NCBI RefSeq assembly: GCF_030372065.1
Contig: NZ_JAUDEA010000007.1
Span: 1 to 64,000 of the forward strand
Direction of reading: 5' to 3'
Origin: Thermophilibacter provencensis
GTDB taxonomy: Bacteria > Actinomycetota > Coriobacteriia > Coriobacteriales > Atopobiaceae
Length of the DNA: 64,000 bases
A program made the position numbers and the translations under genes. Position 1 is the stretch's first letter. Each line of letters opens with the position of its first letter. Below, piece after piece: positions 36,206-44,172 of the stretch. The notes under the pieces are model-generated. The model made no database searches. It saw only the letters and a program-made list of their open reading frames with translations, and was not told the origin of the DNA.

Positions 36206-36301
36206 ATTGTAAGCTCAGCAAGAACAGGAGAAATACCAGCTCAGAAGCAATTGTAAGGTCGAGAAGAACCTCGCCTTACAATCCGGACGTCAATTGTAAG
36301 G
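36206..36301. repeat. ATTGTAAG repeats and hairpin upstream of pstS
   Basis: ATTGTAAG occurs at 36206 and 36293. ATTGTAAGG (36250-36258) and CCTTACAAT (36274-36282) form an inverted repeat whose loop itself contains CGAG / CTCG, giving a 13-bp interrupted stem. It lies just before the PHO-box-like repeats and could be a terminator remnant or a regulatory site. Confidence 0.5.
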
Positions 36302-36307
36302 CCCTTT

Positions 36308-36346
36308 GTAAACCCAACGTAAACGGCTGTCAGGCTCCCGTAATGC
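36308..36346 (+). promoter_or_regulatory. PHO-box-like direct repeats and -10 of the pst operon
   Basis: Four related hexamers GTAAAC, GTAAAC, GTCAGG and GTAATG begin at 36308, 36319, 36329 and 36340, that is every 10-11 bp, as in PhoB/PhoP boxes. TAATGC (36341-36346) overlaps the last repeat and could be the -10 with no separate -35, as expected for an activated promoter. The pstS start is 96 bases downstream. Confidence 0.6.
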
Positions 36347-36441
36347 ATCGCCGGCCACGAAAAACGGCCGCCGAGAAGCCCGTAGGATTCCAGTCGAAAC
36401 GGCCCGCCCCAGGGCCGGTCAATCCACGGGAAAGGATTAGC

Positions 36442-37398
36442 ATGTCCAAGTTTGATCTCTCTCGCCGTCAGTTCATTGGCGCCCTCGGCGCCACCGCCGC
36501 CATTGCCGGCCTCGCCGCCTGCGGCAACACCGGCAACACCGGCACCGACACCCCCAGCGACTCCACCGAGGGCACGGACACCGCCGCGCTCGTGGGCTCC
36601 ATCTCCTGCTCCGGCGCCACCTCCTTCCAGCCGCTCGTCGAGAAGGCCCGCGACGCCTTCCAGGACGCCAACCCCGACGTCTCCGTCGCCATCTCCGGCG
36701 GCGGCTCCGGCCAGGGCCTCTCTCAGGTTGCCGAGGGCTCCGTGCAGATTGGCCGCTCCGACGTCTTTGCCGAGGAGAAGCTCGAGGCCGACCAGCTCGA
36801 GGGCCTCGTTGACAACCAGGTCTGCATCGTGGGCATGGGCCCCATCGTGAACGCTGGCGTTGACGTCACCGACCTCACCACCGATCAGCTCAAGGGCATC
36901 TTCCTCGGCCAGATCACCGACTGGTCCGAGGTGGGCGGCACCGCCGGCGCCATCCAGGTCATCCAGCGCGAGGCCGGCTCCGGCACCCGCGCCACCTTCG
37001 AGGCCGCCGTCCTCGGTGGCGAGGTTGCCCCGGACAGCTTCCGCCCCGTTGCCGAGGTCGACTCCTCGGGCACCGTCGTGGAGCAGGTTGCCGCCACCGC
37101 CGGCTCCATCTCCTACGTGGCCTTCAACTACATGGAGAACGACGGCATCAAGGCCCTCACCGTCGACGGCGTTGAGCCCACGCAGGAAAACGTCGAGTCC
37201 GGCGACTTCATGATCTGGGCGTACGAGCACATGTACACCCGCGAGGACGAGGACGAGTCCACGGCTGCCGTGACCAAGGCCTTCATCGAGTTCATGCTCT
37301 CCGACGACTTTGCCGCCACGGTGGTGGAGGAGGGCTTCATCCCCATGGCCGACATGCAGGTCAAGAAGGACGCCGACGGTAACATCACCGCCGCCTAG
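36442..37398 (+). CDS. pstS: phosphate ABC transporter substrate-binding lipoprotein
   Basis: A 318-residue extracytoplasmic phosphate receptor that delivers phosphate to PstCAB. The N-terminus has a twin-arginine-like motif (LSRRQFIGALG) and a lipobox ending LAAC near residue 23, so it is probably a Tat-exported lipoprotein. Next comes a Gly/Thr-rich linker. Phosphate-binding features are GATSFQPLVEKA, SGGGSGQGLSQV, IGRSD and the late REAGSGTRATFE near residue 177. The frame is open to 36343, but ATG at 36442 follows AAAGGA and starts at the signal peptide. First gene of the pst-pho operon behind the PHO-box-like repeats. Confidence 0.95.
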   Translation: MSKFDLSRRQFIGALGATAAIAGLAACGNTGNTGTDTPSDSTEGTDTAALVGSISCSGATSFQPLVEKARDAFQDANPDVSVAISGGGSGQGLSQVAEGSVQIGRSDVFAEEKLEADQLEGLVDNQVCIVGMGPIVNAGVDVTDLTTDQLKGIFLGQITDWSEVGGTAGAIQVIQREAGSGTRATFEAAVLGGEVAPDSFRPVAEVDSSGTVVEQVAATAGSISYVAFNYMENDGIKALTVDGVEPTQENVESGDFMIWAYEHMYTREDEDESTAAVTKAFIEFMLSDDFAATVVEEGFIPMADMQVKKDADGNITAA

Positions 37399-37416
37399 CC
37401 CAGCCTCACCCTTCCC

Positions 37417-37450
37417 ACGGCGGCGTCCCCAAGCGCGGGGGCGCCGCCGT
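37417..37450 (+). terminator. strong intercistronic hairpin between pstS and pstC
   Basis: ACGGCGGCG pairs with CGCCGCCGT and CCCC with GGGG, a 14-bp stem with one wobble pair and a 6-base loop, placed 19 bases after the pstS stop. There is no T-run. It probably protects the pstS message or partly attenuates transcription, giving more PstS than PstC. Confidence 0.7.
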
Positions 37451-37476
37451 ACTCTTGACGAGAAAGGCTCCTCCAT

Positions 37477-38376
37477 ATGGCAAACCTCATGCCCAAGCGG
37501 AGGCTCGAGAACATCGGCTTGGGAATCACGGGCTTCTGCGTCGCGCTCGTCGCGCTCGTCGTGATCACGCTCATCTTCATGGTGGCCCAGCAGGGCCTCA
37601 CCACGTTCTTCGTTGACGGCCTGAACCCAATCGACTTCTTCTTCGGCCAGAACTGGATTCCCGAGCAGGAACGCTACGGCGCGCTGCCCATGATCGTGGG
37701 CTCCTTTGCCGTCACGCTGCTCTCCACCCTCTTTGCCCTGCCCATCGCCATCGGCTCCGCGATCTTTGTCGTGGAGGTGGCGCCCTCGTTTGGCCGCCGC
37801 GTCTTCCAGCCGTTCATCGAGCTTCTCGTGGGCATCCCGTCAGTTGTCTACGGCGTCCTGGGCCTCTACGTGGTCAACACGTTCGTGAAGGCGATCTTCG
37901 GCGATGCCGCGCCCACCGGCGCCGGCATCCTCTCCGGCTCGATCGTGCTCGCCATCATGATCTTGCCGACGATCACCACGCTCTCGATGGACGCGCTGCG
38001 CGCCGTGCCCAACCAGTACCGCGAGGGCTCCTATGCCCTGGGCTGCACGCGTTGGCAGACGGTCTGGCACGTGGTGCTCAAGAGCGCCCTGCCCTCGCTC
38101 ATGACGGCCGTCATCCTGGGCATGACCCGCGCCTTCGGCGAGACGCTCGCCGTCCAGATGGTCATCGGCGGCGTTGAGCGCTCGATGCCCATGGGCCTTC
38201 TCGACCCGGCCTCCACGCTCACGGCGGCGCTCACGGCCGGCCTCTCCAACGCGGTCTCCGGCTCGGTCTACTACCACGCGCTGTGGTCGCTCGGTCTGAT
38301 CCTTCTCGTCATGTCGCTCGTCTTCATCATGATCATCCACCTCATCGGCAGGAAGGGGGCAAAGGCCAATGGCTAG
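37477..38376 (+). CDS. pstC: phosphate ABC transporter permease
   Basis: A 299-residue membrane protein with six helices, one half of the phosphate channel. The cytoplasmic coupling segment typical of ABC permeases (ALRAVPNQYREGSYALGCTRWQTVWHVVLKSALP) lies near residue 170. There is a periplasmic loop after the first helix. ATG at 37477 follows AAAGG. Its stop overlaps the pstA start by 8 bases, indicating coupled translation. Confidence 0.95.
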   Translation: MANLMPKRRLENIGLGITGFCVALVALVVITLIFMVAQQGLTTFFVDGLNPIDFFFGQNWIPEQERYGALPMIVGSFAVTLLSTLFALPIAIGSAIFVVEVAPSFGRRVFQPFIELLVGIPSVVYGVLGLYVVNTFVKAIFGDAAPTGAGILSGSIVLAIMILPTITTLSMDALRAVPNQYREGSYALGCTRWQTVWHVVLKSALPSLMTAVILGMTRAFGETLAVQMVIGGVERSMPMGLLDPASTLTAALTAGLSNAVSGSVYYHALWSLGLILLVMSLVFIMIIHLIGRKGAKANG

Positions 38377-39295
38377 CGAGAACAGTCGCGCGCTCTCCCT
38401 GGACGAGCACGTCAGGCGGATCAACTCCCAGGACAAGGTCGCAACGGGCGTCCTCACCGTCATCGTGGGCCTGGTCATGCTGCTCGTCGTGGCGATCATC
38501 GCCTACATCCTCGTCCGTGGCGCCGGTCGCGCGCTCACGCCCGGGTTCCTCACCAACCCGTATAACGACGAGGCGGTACCCGGCATCATCTACCAGCTGT
38601 GGGACTCCTTCTACATGCTGATCGTGACGCTCGTCATCTCGGTGCCCATCTCGCTGGGCGCGGCCATCTTCCTCGTTGAGTACGCGCCGGACAACTGGGT
38701 CACCTCCGCGGCCAAGACCGCCATCGAGACGCTCTCCTCGCTTCCCTCGATCGTGGTGGGCATGTTCGGCTCGCTCTTCTTTGTGGTGACGCTGGGCTGG
38801 GGCATCTCCATCCTCGCCGGCGCGTGCGCGCTCACGATGTTCAACATCCCCATCCTGGTCCGTACCATCCAGCAGGCGCTCGAGGACGTCCCACGCAGCC
38901 AGCGCGACGCCGCGCTCGCCATGGGCCTCACGCGCTGGGAGACCACGATCAACGTCCTTCTCCCCGCCGCCATGCCCGCCATCGTGACCGGCATCGTGCT
39001 CTCCGCAGGCCGCGTCTTTGGTGAGGCCGCCGCGCTCATCTTCACCGCCGGCTCCGCGCCCGCGCGCCTCAACTTTGCGTCGGTGAACTTCCTGAGCCCC
39101 ACCAACCCCTTCAACATCTTCCGCCCGGCCTGCTCGCTCGCCGTTTACATCTGGCGACTCACCTCCGAGCCCACGGCCGGCTCCACGGAGATCGTCTGGG
39201 GCACCGCGACGGTCCTTCTTGCCTGCGTGCTCCTGTTCAACCTGCTTGCCCGCCTGCTCGGCAAGCTCCTCTCGAGGAGGCTGACCGCAGAATGA
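38369..39295 (+). CDS. pstA: phosphate ABC transporter permease
   Basis: A 308-residue integral membrane partner of PstC with six predicted helices. The coupling helix region reads ALEDVPRSQRDAALAMGLTRWETTINVLLPAAMP near residue 170, and FGEAAALIFTAG is typical of PstA. ATG at 38369 lies inside the end of pstC and follows GGAAGGGGGCAAAGGCC. Its stop overlaps the first pstB start (ATGA). Confidence 0.95.
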   Translation: MASENSRALSLDEHVRRINSQDKVATGVLTVIVGLVMLLVVAIIAYILVRGAGRALTPGFLTNPYNDEAVPGIIYQLWDSFYMLIVTLVISVPISLGAAIFLVEYAPDNWVTSAAKTAIETLSSLPSIVVGMFGSLFFVVTLGWGISILAGACALTMFNIPILVRTIQQALEDVPRSQRDAALAMGLTRWETTINVLLPAAMPAIVTGIVLSAGRVFGEAAALIFTAGSAPARLNFASVNFLSPTNPFNIFRPACSLAVYIWRLTSEPTAGSTEIVWGTATVLLACVLLFNLLARLLGKLLSRRLTAE

Positions 39296-40098
39296 CAGAC
39301 ACCACCACCCAGGCCATGGTCGCAGGTAAGAAGAGCGCCTCGCTGCTCACCACGCATGACGTGACCGTCACCTATGACCTTACGCACGAGGCCCTGCACA
39401 AGACTTCGCTCACCTTTGATAAGGGGCAGGTCACGGCTCTCATCGGACCGTCCGGCTGTGGCAAGTCCACGTTCCTGCGCTGCCTCAACCTCATGAACCG
39501 CGAGATTCCTCGCTGCTCCATCGGCGGAGAGATCCTCTATCACGGGCACAACATCAACACGCCCAAGGAGAACCTCTTTGAGCTGCGCAAGTCCATCGGC
39601 ATGGTCTTCCAGCAGCCCACGCCCTTCCGCAAGTCCATCCGCGAGAACATCCTCTTTGCGCCCAAGAAGCACGGTCGCGTGAAGTCGCGCGAGGAGGAGG
39701 ACGAGCTCGTGGAGACGTCGCTCAGGCAGGCGGCGCTCTGGGACGAGGTCAAGGACAAGCTGCGCCAGTCCGCGCACGCGCTCTCGGGCGGCCAGCAGCA
39801 GCGCCTCTGTATCGCGCGCACGCTTGCCATGAAGCCGGACGTGGTCCTCTTTGACGAGCCCTGCTCCGCGCTCGACCCCATCTCCACCTTTGCTATCGAG
39901 GAGACCATCCGCGACATTGCCTCGACGGGCATCTGCGAGATCATCGTCACGCACAACATGGAGCAGGCCACGCGCGTCTCGGACCGCACCGCCTTCTTCT
40001 ACGTGGGCGACATGGTGGAGACGGGCTCCACGCAGCAGATCTTCTCCGATCCGCACGACCAGCGCCTGGTCGACTACCTTACGGGCCGCTTTGGCTGA
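39292..40098 (+). CDS. pstB: phosphate ABC transporter ATP-binding protein (first copy)
   Basis: A 268-residue ATPase energising phosphate import. Walker [13 protein letters not shown] lies near residue 46, Q-loop [10 protein letters not shown] near 105, signature LSGGQQQR near 163 and Walker [14 protein letters not shown] near 183, where the usual Thr after DEP is Cys. The stop overlaps the region just before a second pstB. Two adjacent PstB paralogues occur in several Gram-positive bacteria; whether they form a heterodimer or serve different conditions is not known from sequence. Confidence 0.93.
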   Translation: MTDTTTQAMVAGKKSASLLTTHDVTVTYDLTHEALHKTSLTFDKGQVTALIGPSGCGKSTFLRCLNLMNREIPRCSIGGEILYHGHNINTPKENLFELRKSIGMVFQQPTPFRKSIRENILFAPKKHGRVKSREEEDELVETSLRQAALWDEVKDKLRQSAHALSGGQQQRLCIARTLAMKPDVVLFDEPCSALDPISTFAIEETIRDIASTGICEIIVTHNMEQATRVSDRTAFFYVGDMVETGSTQQIFSDPHDQRLVDYLTGRFG

Positions 40099-40109
40099 TG
40101 GGAGGCACC

Positions 40110-40904
40110 ATGGAAACAGATAACACCCAAAACGCCCATCGCAGCATAAGCGGCGTGGAGACGGCCATCACCGTGCGCGACTTCAACCTCTGGTACGGGG
40201 ACTTCCAGGCCCTCAAGGGCGTCAACCTGGAGATTCCCAAGAACCGCGCCACGGCCTTCATCGGACCGTCGGGCTGCGGCAAGTCCACGCTGCTGCGCAC
40301 CTTCAACCGCATGTGCGACTTCGTGGAGTCCGTGAAGACCGAGGGCACGATCGAGTTTGGCGGCAAGGACATCTTCCAGATGGACTCCAACGCGCTGCGC
40401 GTCTACGTGGGCATGGTCTTCCAGCACCCCAACCCGTTCCCAATGAGCATCCGCGAGAACATCCTCTACGGGCCCAAGCGCCAGCGCCGCATCTCCAAGT
40501 CCGAGGGCGACGAGATCTGCGAGCGCTGCCTTACCCGCGCGGCCCTCTGGGACGAGGTCAAGGACGACCTCAACAAGAGCGGACTGGGCCTCTCCGGCGG
40601 CCAGCAGCAGCGCCTCTGCATCGCGCGCGCCCTTGCCACCGACCCGGACATCCTGCTCATGGACGAGCCCACCTCGGCGCTCGACCCCATCTCCACGAGC
40701 ATGGTGGAGCAGCTCATGAGCGAGCTTGCCACCGACCACACCGTGGTCGTCGTGACCCACAACATGCAGCAGGCCGCACGCGTGGCGGACAAGACCGCCT
40801 TCTTCTACTTGGGTGAGCTCATCGAGGAGGGTCCCACGCGCGACCTTTTTGCCAACCCCACCCAGCAGCGCACGCAAGAGTATCTCTCAGGGAGGTTCAG
40901 CTAA
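40110..40904 (+). CDS. pstB: phosphate ABC transporter ATP-binding protein (second copy)
   Basis: A 264-residue PstB with fully canonical motifs: [12 protein letters not shown] near residue 53, [18 protein letters not shown] near 100, [16 protein letters not shown] near 160 and [19 protein letters not shown] near 185. It matches typical PstB more closely than the first copy ([18 protein letters not shown]-like ending). ATG at 40110 has GGGAGG five bases upstream; an in-frame ATG-like start at 40098 is less likely. Its stop overlaps phoU (TAATG). Confidence 0.94.
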   Translation: METDNTQNAHRSISGVETAITVRDFNLWYGDFQALKGVNLEIPKNRATAFIGPSGCGKSTLLRTFNRMCDFVESVKTEGTIEFGGKDIFQMDSNALRVYVGMVFQHPNPFPMSIRENILYGPKRQRRISKSEGDEICERCLTRAALWDEVKDDLNKSGLGLSGGQQQRLCIARALATDPDILLMDEPTSALDPISTSMVEQLMSELATDHTVVVVTHNMQQAARVADKTAFFYLGELIEEGPTRDLFANPTQQRTQEYLSGRFS

Positions 40905-41605
40905 TGGTCATCAGCACCCGCACCAAGTTCACCGACCAGCTCAACGAGGTCGAGGGCCTTGTCCGCCGCTTTGGCGAGAAGACCGTGGCGGACGTTCGCG
41001 CCGCCGGTCTTGCCGTGACCGGCGACAAGGGCGCCGCCGAGGGCGTCATGGAGGGCCGCAAGGCGGAGGACCGCCTGCGCTCCGCGATTGAGAACACCTG
41101 CCTTGACATCATGCTGCTCCAGCAGCCGCTCATCGGCGTTGACCTGCGCTTTGTTACCGGCTCCTTCCGCATGGTGAGCGACCTTTCCCACATTGATTCC
41201 ATGACGCGCGACGCGGTCTTCCTCGCCGAGGAGATTCCCGCCAAGGCGGCCAAGAAGCTCGAGAAGGAGTTCACGACGCTCTCCGCGTATGCGGCCAACA
41301 TGGTCAACAAGGCCGTCGACGCCTTCTGCACCACCGACGTGGAGATGGCCCAGCAGGTCATGGAGGCCGACACCGCGGTGAATGACCTCTATGCCGAGGC
41401 CGAGGAGAAGCTCGTGGGCCTCATCCGCGACGGCAAGTCCTCCGCGCAGTACCTGCCCGAGCTCCTCATGGTTGCCAAGTACTTTGAGCGCATGGGAGAC
41501 CTTGCCAAGCGCATCGCCGCGTGGGCGGTCTTCCGCGCGACCGGAGAGCACACCGTTGCCGAGAAGGAGAGCCAGCGTCTGGTTCAGCTCGGCTCCGAGG
41601 AGTAG
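40904..41605 (+). CDS. phoU: phosphate uptake regulator
   Basis: A 233-residue all-helical protein made of two PhoU three-helix repeats. The metal-binding signature segments appear as RFVTGSFRMVSDLSHIDSMTRDA near residue 78 and YLPELLMVAKYFERMGDLAKRIAAW near residue 188. PhoU links transporter state to the phosphate two-component system by inhibiting kinase signalling when phosphate is plentiful. ATG at 40904 overlaps the pstB stop. It is followed by the response regulator and kinase, so all signalling parts are in one operon. Confidence 0.94.
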   Translation: MVISTRTKFTDQLNEVEGLVRRFGEKTVADVRAAGLAVTGDKGAAEGVMEGRKAEDRLRSAIENTCLDIMLLQQPLIGVDLRFVTGSFRMVSDLSHIDSMTRDAVFLAEEIPAKAAKKLEKEFTTLSAYAANMVNKAVDAFCTTDVEMAQQVMEADTAVNDLYAEAEEKLVGLIRDGKSSAQYLPELLMVAKYFERMGDLAKRIAAWAVFRATGEHTVAEKESQRLVQLGSEE

Positions 41606-41655
41606 GCGCTCGTAGTAAGATTTGTCCAGTCACCATGATTGAGAGGGAGTGCGAC

Positions 41656-42336
41656 GTGGTCTACTACGTCGAGGATGACAAGAACATCCGCGAGCTCACG
41701 GTCTACGCGCTTGGCCAGGGCGGCATCGACGCCCGTGGCTGTGCTGACGACGCCGAGTTTCGCCGTGCCTGTGCCGAGCGCAAGCCCGACGCCGTCCTTC
41801 TTGACATCATGCTGCCGGACACAGACGGCCTTGAGATCCTCGCTCGGCTGAGAAGGACGCCGGGCATGGAGAACGTGCCCGTCATGATGCTCACCGCAAA
41901 GGACACCGAGCTCGATACCGTGAAGGCGCTCGACTCCGGTGCGGACGACTACCTCGCCAAGCCCTTTGGCATGATGGAGATGGTGAGCCGCACCCGTGCC
42001 CTGCTGCGCCGTGCCGGCCGTGCCTCCGCCACCGGCGACGAGCCCGTGGCGCTGGTCGCCGGCGACGTGACCCTCTGGCCCGACCGCCGCGAGGTCACCG
42101 TGGACGGGCGCGAGGTCCAGCTCACGATGCGCGAGTTTGACCTGCTCGAGTTTCTCATGCGCTCGCCTGGCGTGGTCTTCTCGCGCGAGACGCTGCTCCA
42201 GCGCGTCTGGGGCTGGGACTTTGACGGCGGCTCGCGCACCGTGGACGTTCACGTCCAGCAGATCCGCGCCAAGCTCGGCGACTCCTCGGACCTTATCGAG
42301 ACCGTCCGCGGCGTTGGCTACCGCGTCCGCGGCTAA
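41656..42336 (+). CDS. OmpR/PhoB-type response regulator of the phosphate operon
   Basis: A 226-residue regulator with an N-terminal receiver domain (acidic pocket VEDD at residues 5-8, phospho-acceptor Asp50 in LLDIMLPD, conserved Lys in DYLAKPF) and a C-terminal OmpR-type winged helix (LTMREFDLLEFLMRSPGVVFSRETLLQRVWG...SRTVDVHVQQIRAKLG...IETVRGVGYRV). I chose GTG at 41656, preceded by GAGAGGGAG at six bases; ATG at 41635 has no ribosome-binding site. By position it is the PhoP/PhoB-like activator that probably binds the repeats upstream of pstS. Confidence 0.93.
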   Translation: MVYYVEDDKNIRELTVYALGQGGIDARGCADDAEFRRACAERKPDAVLLDIMLPDTDGLEILARLRRTPGMENVPVMMLTAKDTELDTVKALDSGADDYLAKPFGMMEMVSRTRALLRRAGRASATGDEPVALVAGDVTLWPDRREVTVDGREVQLTMREFDLLEFLMRSPGVVFSRETLLQRVWGWDFDGGSRTVDVHVQQIRAKLGDSSDLIETVRGVGYRVRG

Positions 42337-42346
42337 CACGTGATTT

Positions 42347-42381
42347 CATGACAAAGGTGACAGGGTAGTTTGTCAGGTTTT
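42347..42381. repeat. TGACAAAGGTGACAGGGTA repeat (family E, copy 2)
   Basis: CATGACAAAGGTGACAGGG followed by TAGTTTGTCAGGTTTT sits between the response regulator stop and the kinase ribosome-binding site. It matches the copy at 31638 except for three bases. It could form a small hairpin before the kinase gene. Confidence 0.6.
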
Positions 42382-42392
42382 GAGGAGGCTGA

Positions 42393-43784
42393 TTGGTCAG
42401 GGAGCCGGGTGCAAAGGGTTCGCTCTCACGGCGCGTCTTTCTCGCTCTTGTTGCGGCGTGCGCGGTCGTTGCCATTGTGGTGACGGCCGCCGCGTCGCTC
42501 CTCTATCAGTCGGCGTTTCTCGAGGACGAGCGCGAGCAGCTGGCGGGGGAGTGCCGCACCGTGGCCTCGCTTCTGAACCTCACCGACGACGATGCGACGC
42601 TGCTCTCCCTGCTTGATTTTGACGAAACGCGCGTGACCCTTATAGCCGCCGACGGAACCGTCACCTACGACGGCCTGGCGGACGCGTCCACGATGGAGAA
42701 CCACGCCGACCGTCCCGAGGTGATCGACGCGCTGGCAACGGGCTCGGGGTCCTCCGACCGTCCGAGTGAAACGGCCGGCTACGTGAGCCTCTACGAGGCA
42801 GTGCGTCTGGAGGATGGCGAGGTCATCCGCCTCTCCGTTGACCGTGCGAGCGTGGTCACCTTCCTCATGCAGGACTTTGTCGTTCTCGCCGGGCTTGCCG
42901 TGGTGGTGGTTGCCGTGAGCTGGCTCATCTCGCGCCGACTTTCCCAGCGCTTTGTGCGGCCCATCCTCGCGATCGATCCCGCCTCAGGTGACGGCGTTGC
43001 CCCCTACGAGGAGCTCGACCCGCTGGTGAGCCGTCTGAACGAGCAGCACAAGGAGCTCGTCCAGCGCATGAACGCGATCCAGGACGCGGCGGACATGCGC
43101 CGCGACTTCACGGCAAACGTGACGCACGAGCTCAAGACGCCCATCGCCTCCATCCAGGGTGCCGCGGAGCTCATCCGCGACGGCATCGCGCGGCCCGAGG
43201 ACGTCAAGAACTTTGCGGGGCGCATCTACAGGGACGCCCACCGCCTCTCGCTGCTGGTGAGCGACATCCTCACGCTCTCGCGCCTCGACGAGTCCGAGCG
43301 CTCGGGAGACCGCGAGGTCTTTGGCGTGGCGGAGCGCGTGGACCTTCTGTCGGTGGCGGGTGACGCGGTTGAGCGCCTGCGGGTCCGCGCGCGGCAGAAG
43401 TATGACGTCACCATCTCGCTCTCTGGCGTCTCCACGCTCCTCATGGGCAACGCGCGCCTGCTCGACGAGCTCGTGAGCAACCTCATCGAGAACGCCATCC
43501 GCTACAACAAGCCTGGCGGGAAGGTCTTTGTCTGGGTGCTGCCTCAGGGAGGGCGGCCCTGCCTGCGCGTGAGCGACACGGGCATCGGCATTCCGGAGGA
43601 GGCGCAGGGCAAGGTCTTCGAGCGCTTCTATCGCGTGGACAAGGGCCGCAGCCGCGACATGGGCGGCACGGGCCTGGGCCTTGCCATCGTCAAGCATGCG
43701 GCCACCTACCACGGCGCGGACATCCGCCTGGACAGCCGTGTGGGCGAGGGAACCACGATCACGGTGACGTTCCCCAAGCAGTAG
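42393..43784 (+). CDS. sensor histidine kinase of the phosphate operon (PhoR-like)
   Basis: A 463-residue membrane kinase. Two transmembrane helices (LALVAACAVVAIVVTAAASLL near residue 18; VVLAGLAVVVVAVSWLI near 160) flank an extracytoplasmic sensor of about 120 residues, then come a linker and the kinase core: H-box FTANVTHELKTPIAS (His near 245), N-box NLIENAIRYNKPGG, DTGIGIP and GGTGLGLAIVKH. Start is TTG at 42393 with GAGGAGG five bases upstream. Partner of the response regulator just before it. Together with PhoU it completes a phosphate-sensing module. Confidence 0.93.
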   Translation: MVREPGAKGSLSRRVFLALVAACAVVAIVVTAAASLLYQSAFLEDEREQLAGECRTVASLLNLTDDDATLLSLLDFDETRVTLIAADGTVTYDGLADASTMENHADRPEVIDALATGSGSSDRPSETAGYVSLYEAVRLEDGEVIRLSVDRASVVTFLMQDFVVLAGLAVVVVAVSWLISRRLSQRFVRPILAIDPASGDGVAPYEELDPLVSRLNEQHKELVQRMNAIQDAADMRRDFTANVTHELKTPIASIQGAAELIRDGIARPEDVKNFAGRIYRDAHRLSLLVSDILTLSRLDESERSGDREVFGVAERVDLLSVAGDAVERLRVRARQKYDVTISLSGVSTLLMGNARLLDELVSNLIENAIRYNKPGGKVFVWVLPQGGRPCLRVSDTGIGIPEEAQGKVFERFYRVDKGRSRDMGGTGLGLAIVKHAATYHGADIRLDSRVGEGTTITVTFPKQ

Positions 43785-44172
43785 GGAGCGGGCTGCGGGC
43801 TGCGGGCGACAATCGGACGGTTTTCCGGCAGAAACCGTCCGCGCGCCGCCCGTACTTCTCGGTTCCCTGTTCCGGCACTTTCTCCGAGTTTTGGGCAAAA
43901 TATTTGATGGGCTTGCGCCCGAAGGGGCCCTGGATATCAAAAGTGTTGCCCAAAACCCGTGAGAAACGTGTCTTGTGGCGCAAACCTGCGATCTCCGAGC
44001 GACTTCGTCAGGGAGCAATATAAAACCTTTTGCCCAAAACCTGCCAAAAGGCTTGGAAAACGGCATAACGAGAAGCGCGCGGACCACTGTCAGCGCAAAA
44101 CTTCCTAAAGCGTGCAGGCCAGCCGCGGTTTCACGGCAAGAAGGACCGCGCGGCGAGAAGAACCTGCGCCCC
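43785..44172. other. gene-free region with family C and B repeats
   Basis: This 388-base gap between two convergent genes contains a reverse and a forward family C copy (CGGGCGACAATCGGACGG near 43804; CCGTCCGCGCGCCGCCCGTA near 43837), the GTTTTGGGCAA element at 43888-44040, and a GCGCAAAACTTCC...GTGCAGG block near 44093 that resembles one near 25373. No gene is visible. Confidence 0.6.
43888..44040. repeat. GTTTTGGGCAA-bounded element B3
   Basis: Begins GTTTTGGGCAAAATATTTGA and ends TATAAAACCTTTTGCCCAAAAC, 153 bp in total, with an extra inverted copy (GTGTTGCCCAAAAC) ending at 43956. The interior has GTGAGAAACG and AAACCTGCG, similar to blocks in the 143-bp copies. Confidence 0.65.
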
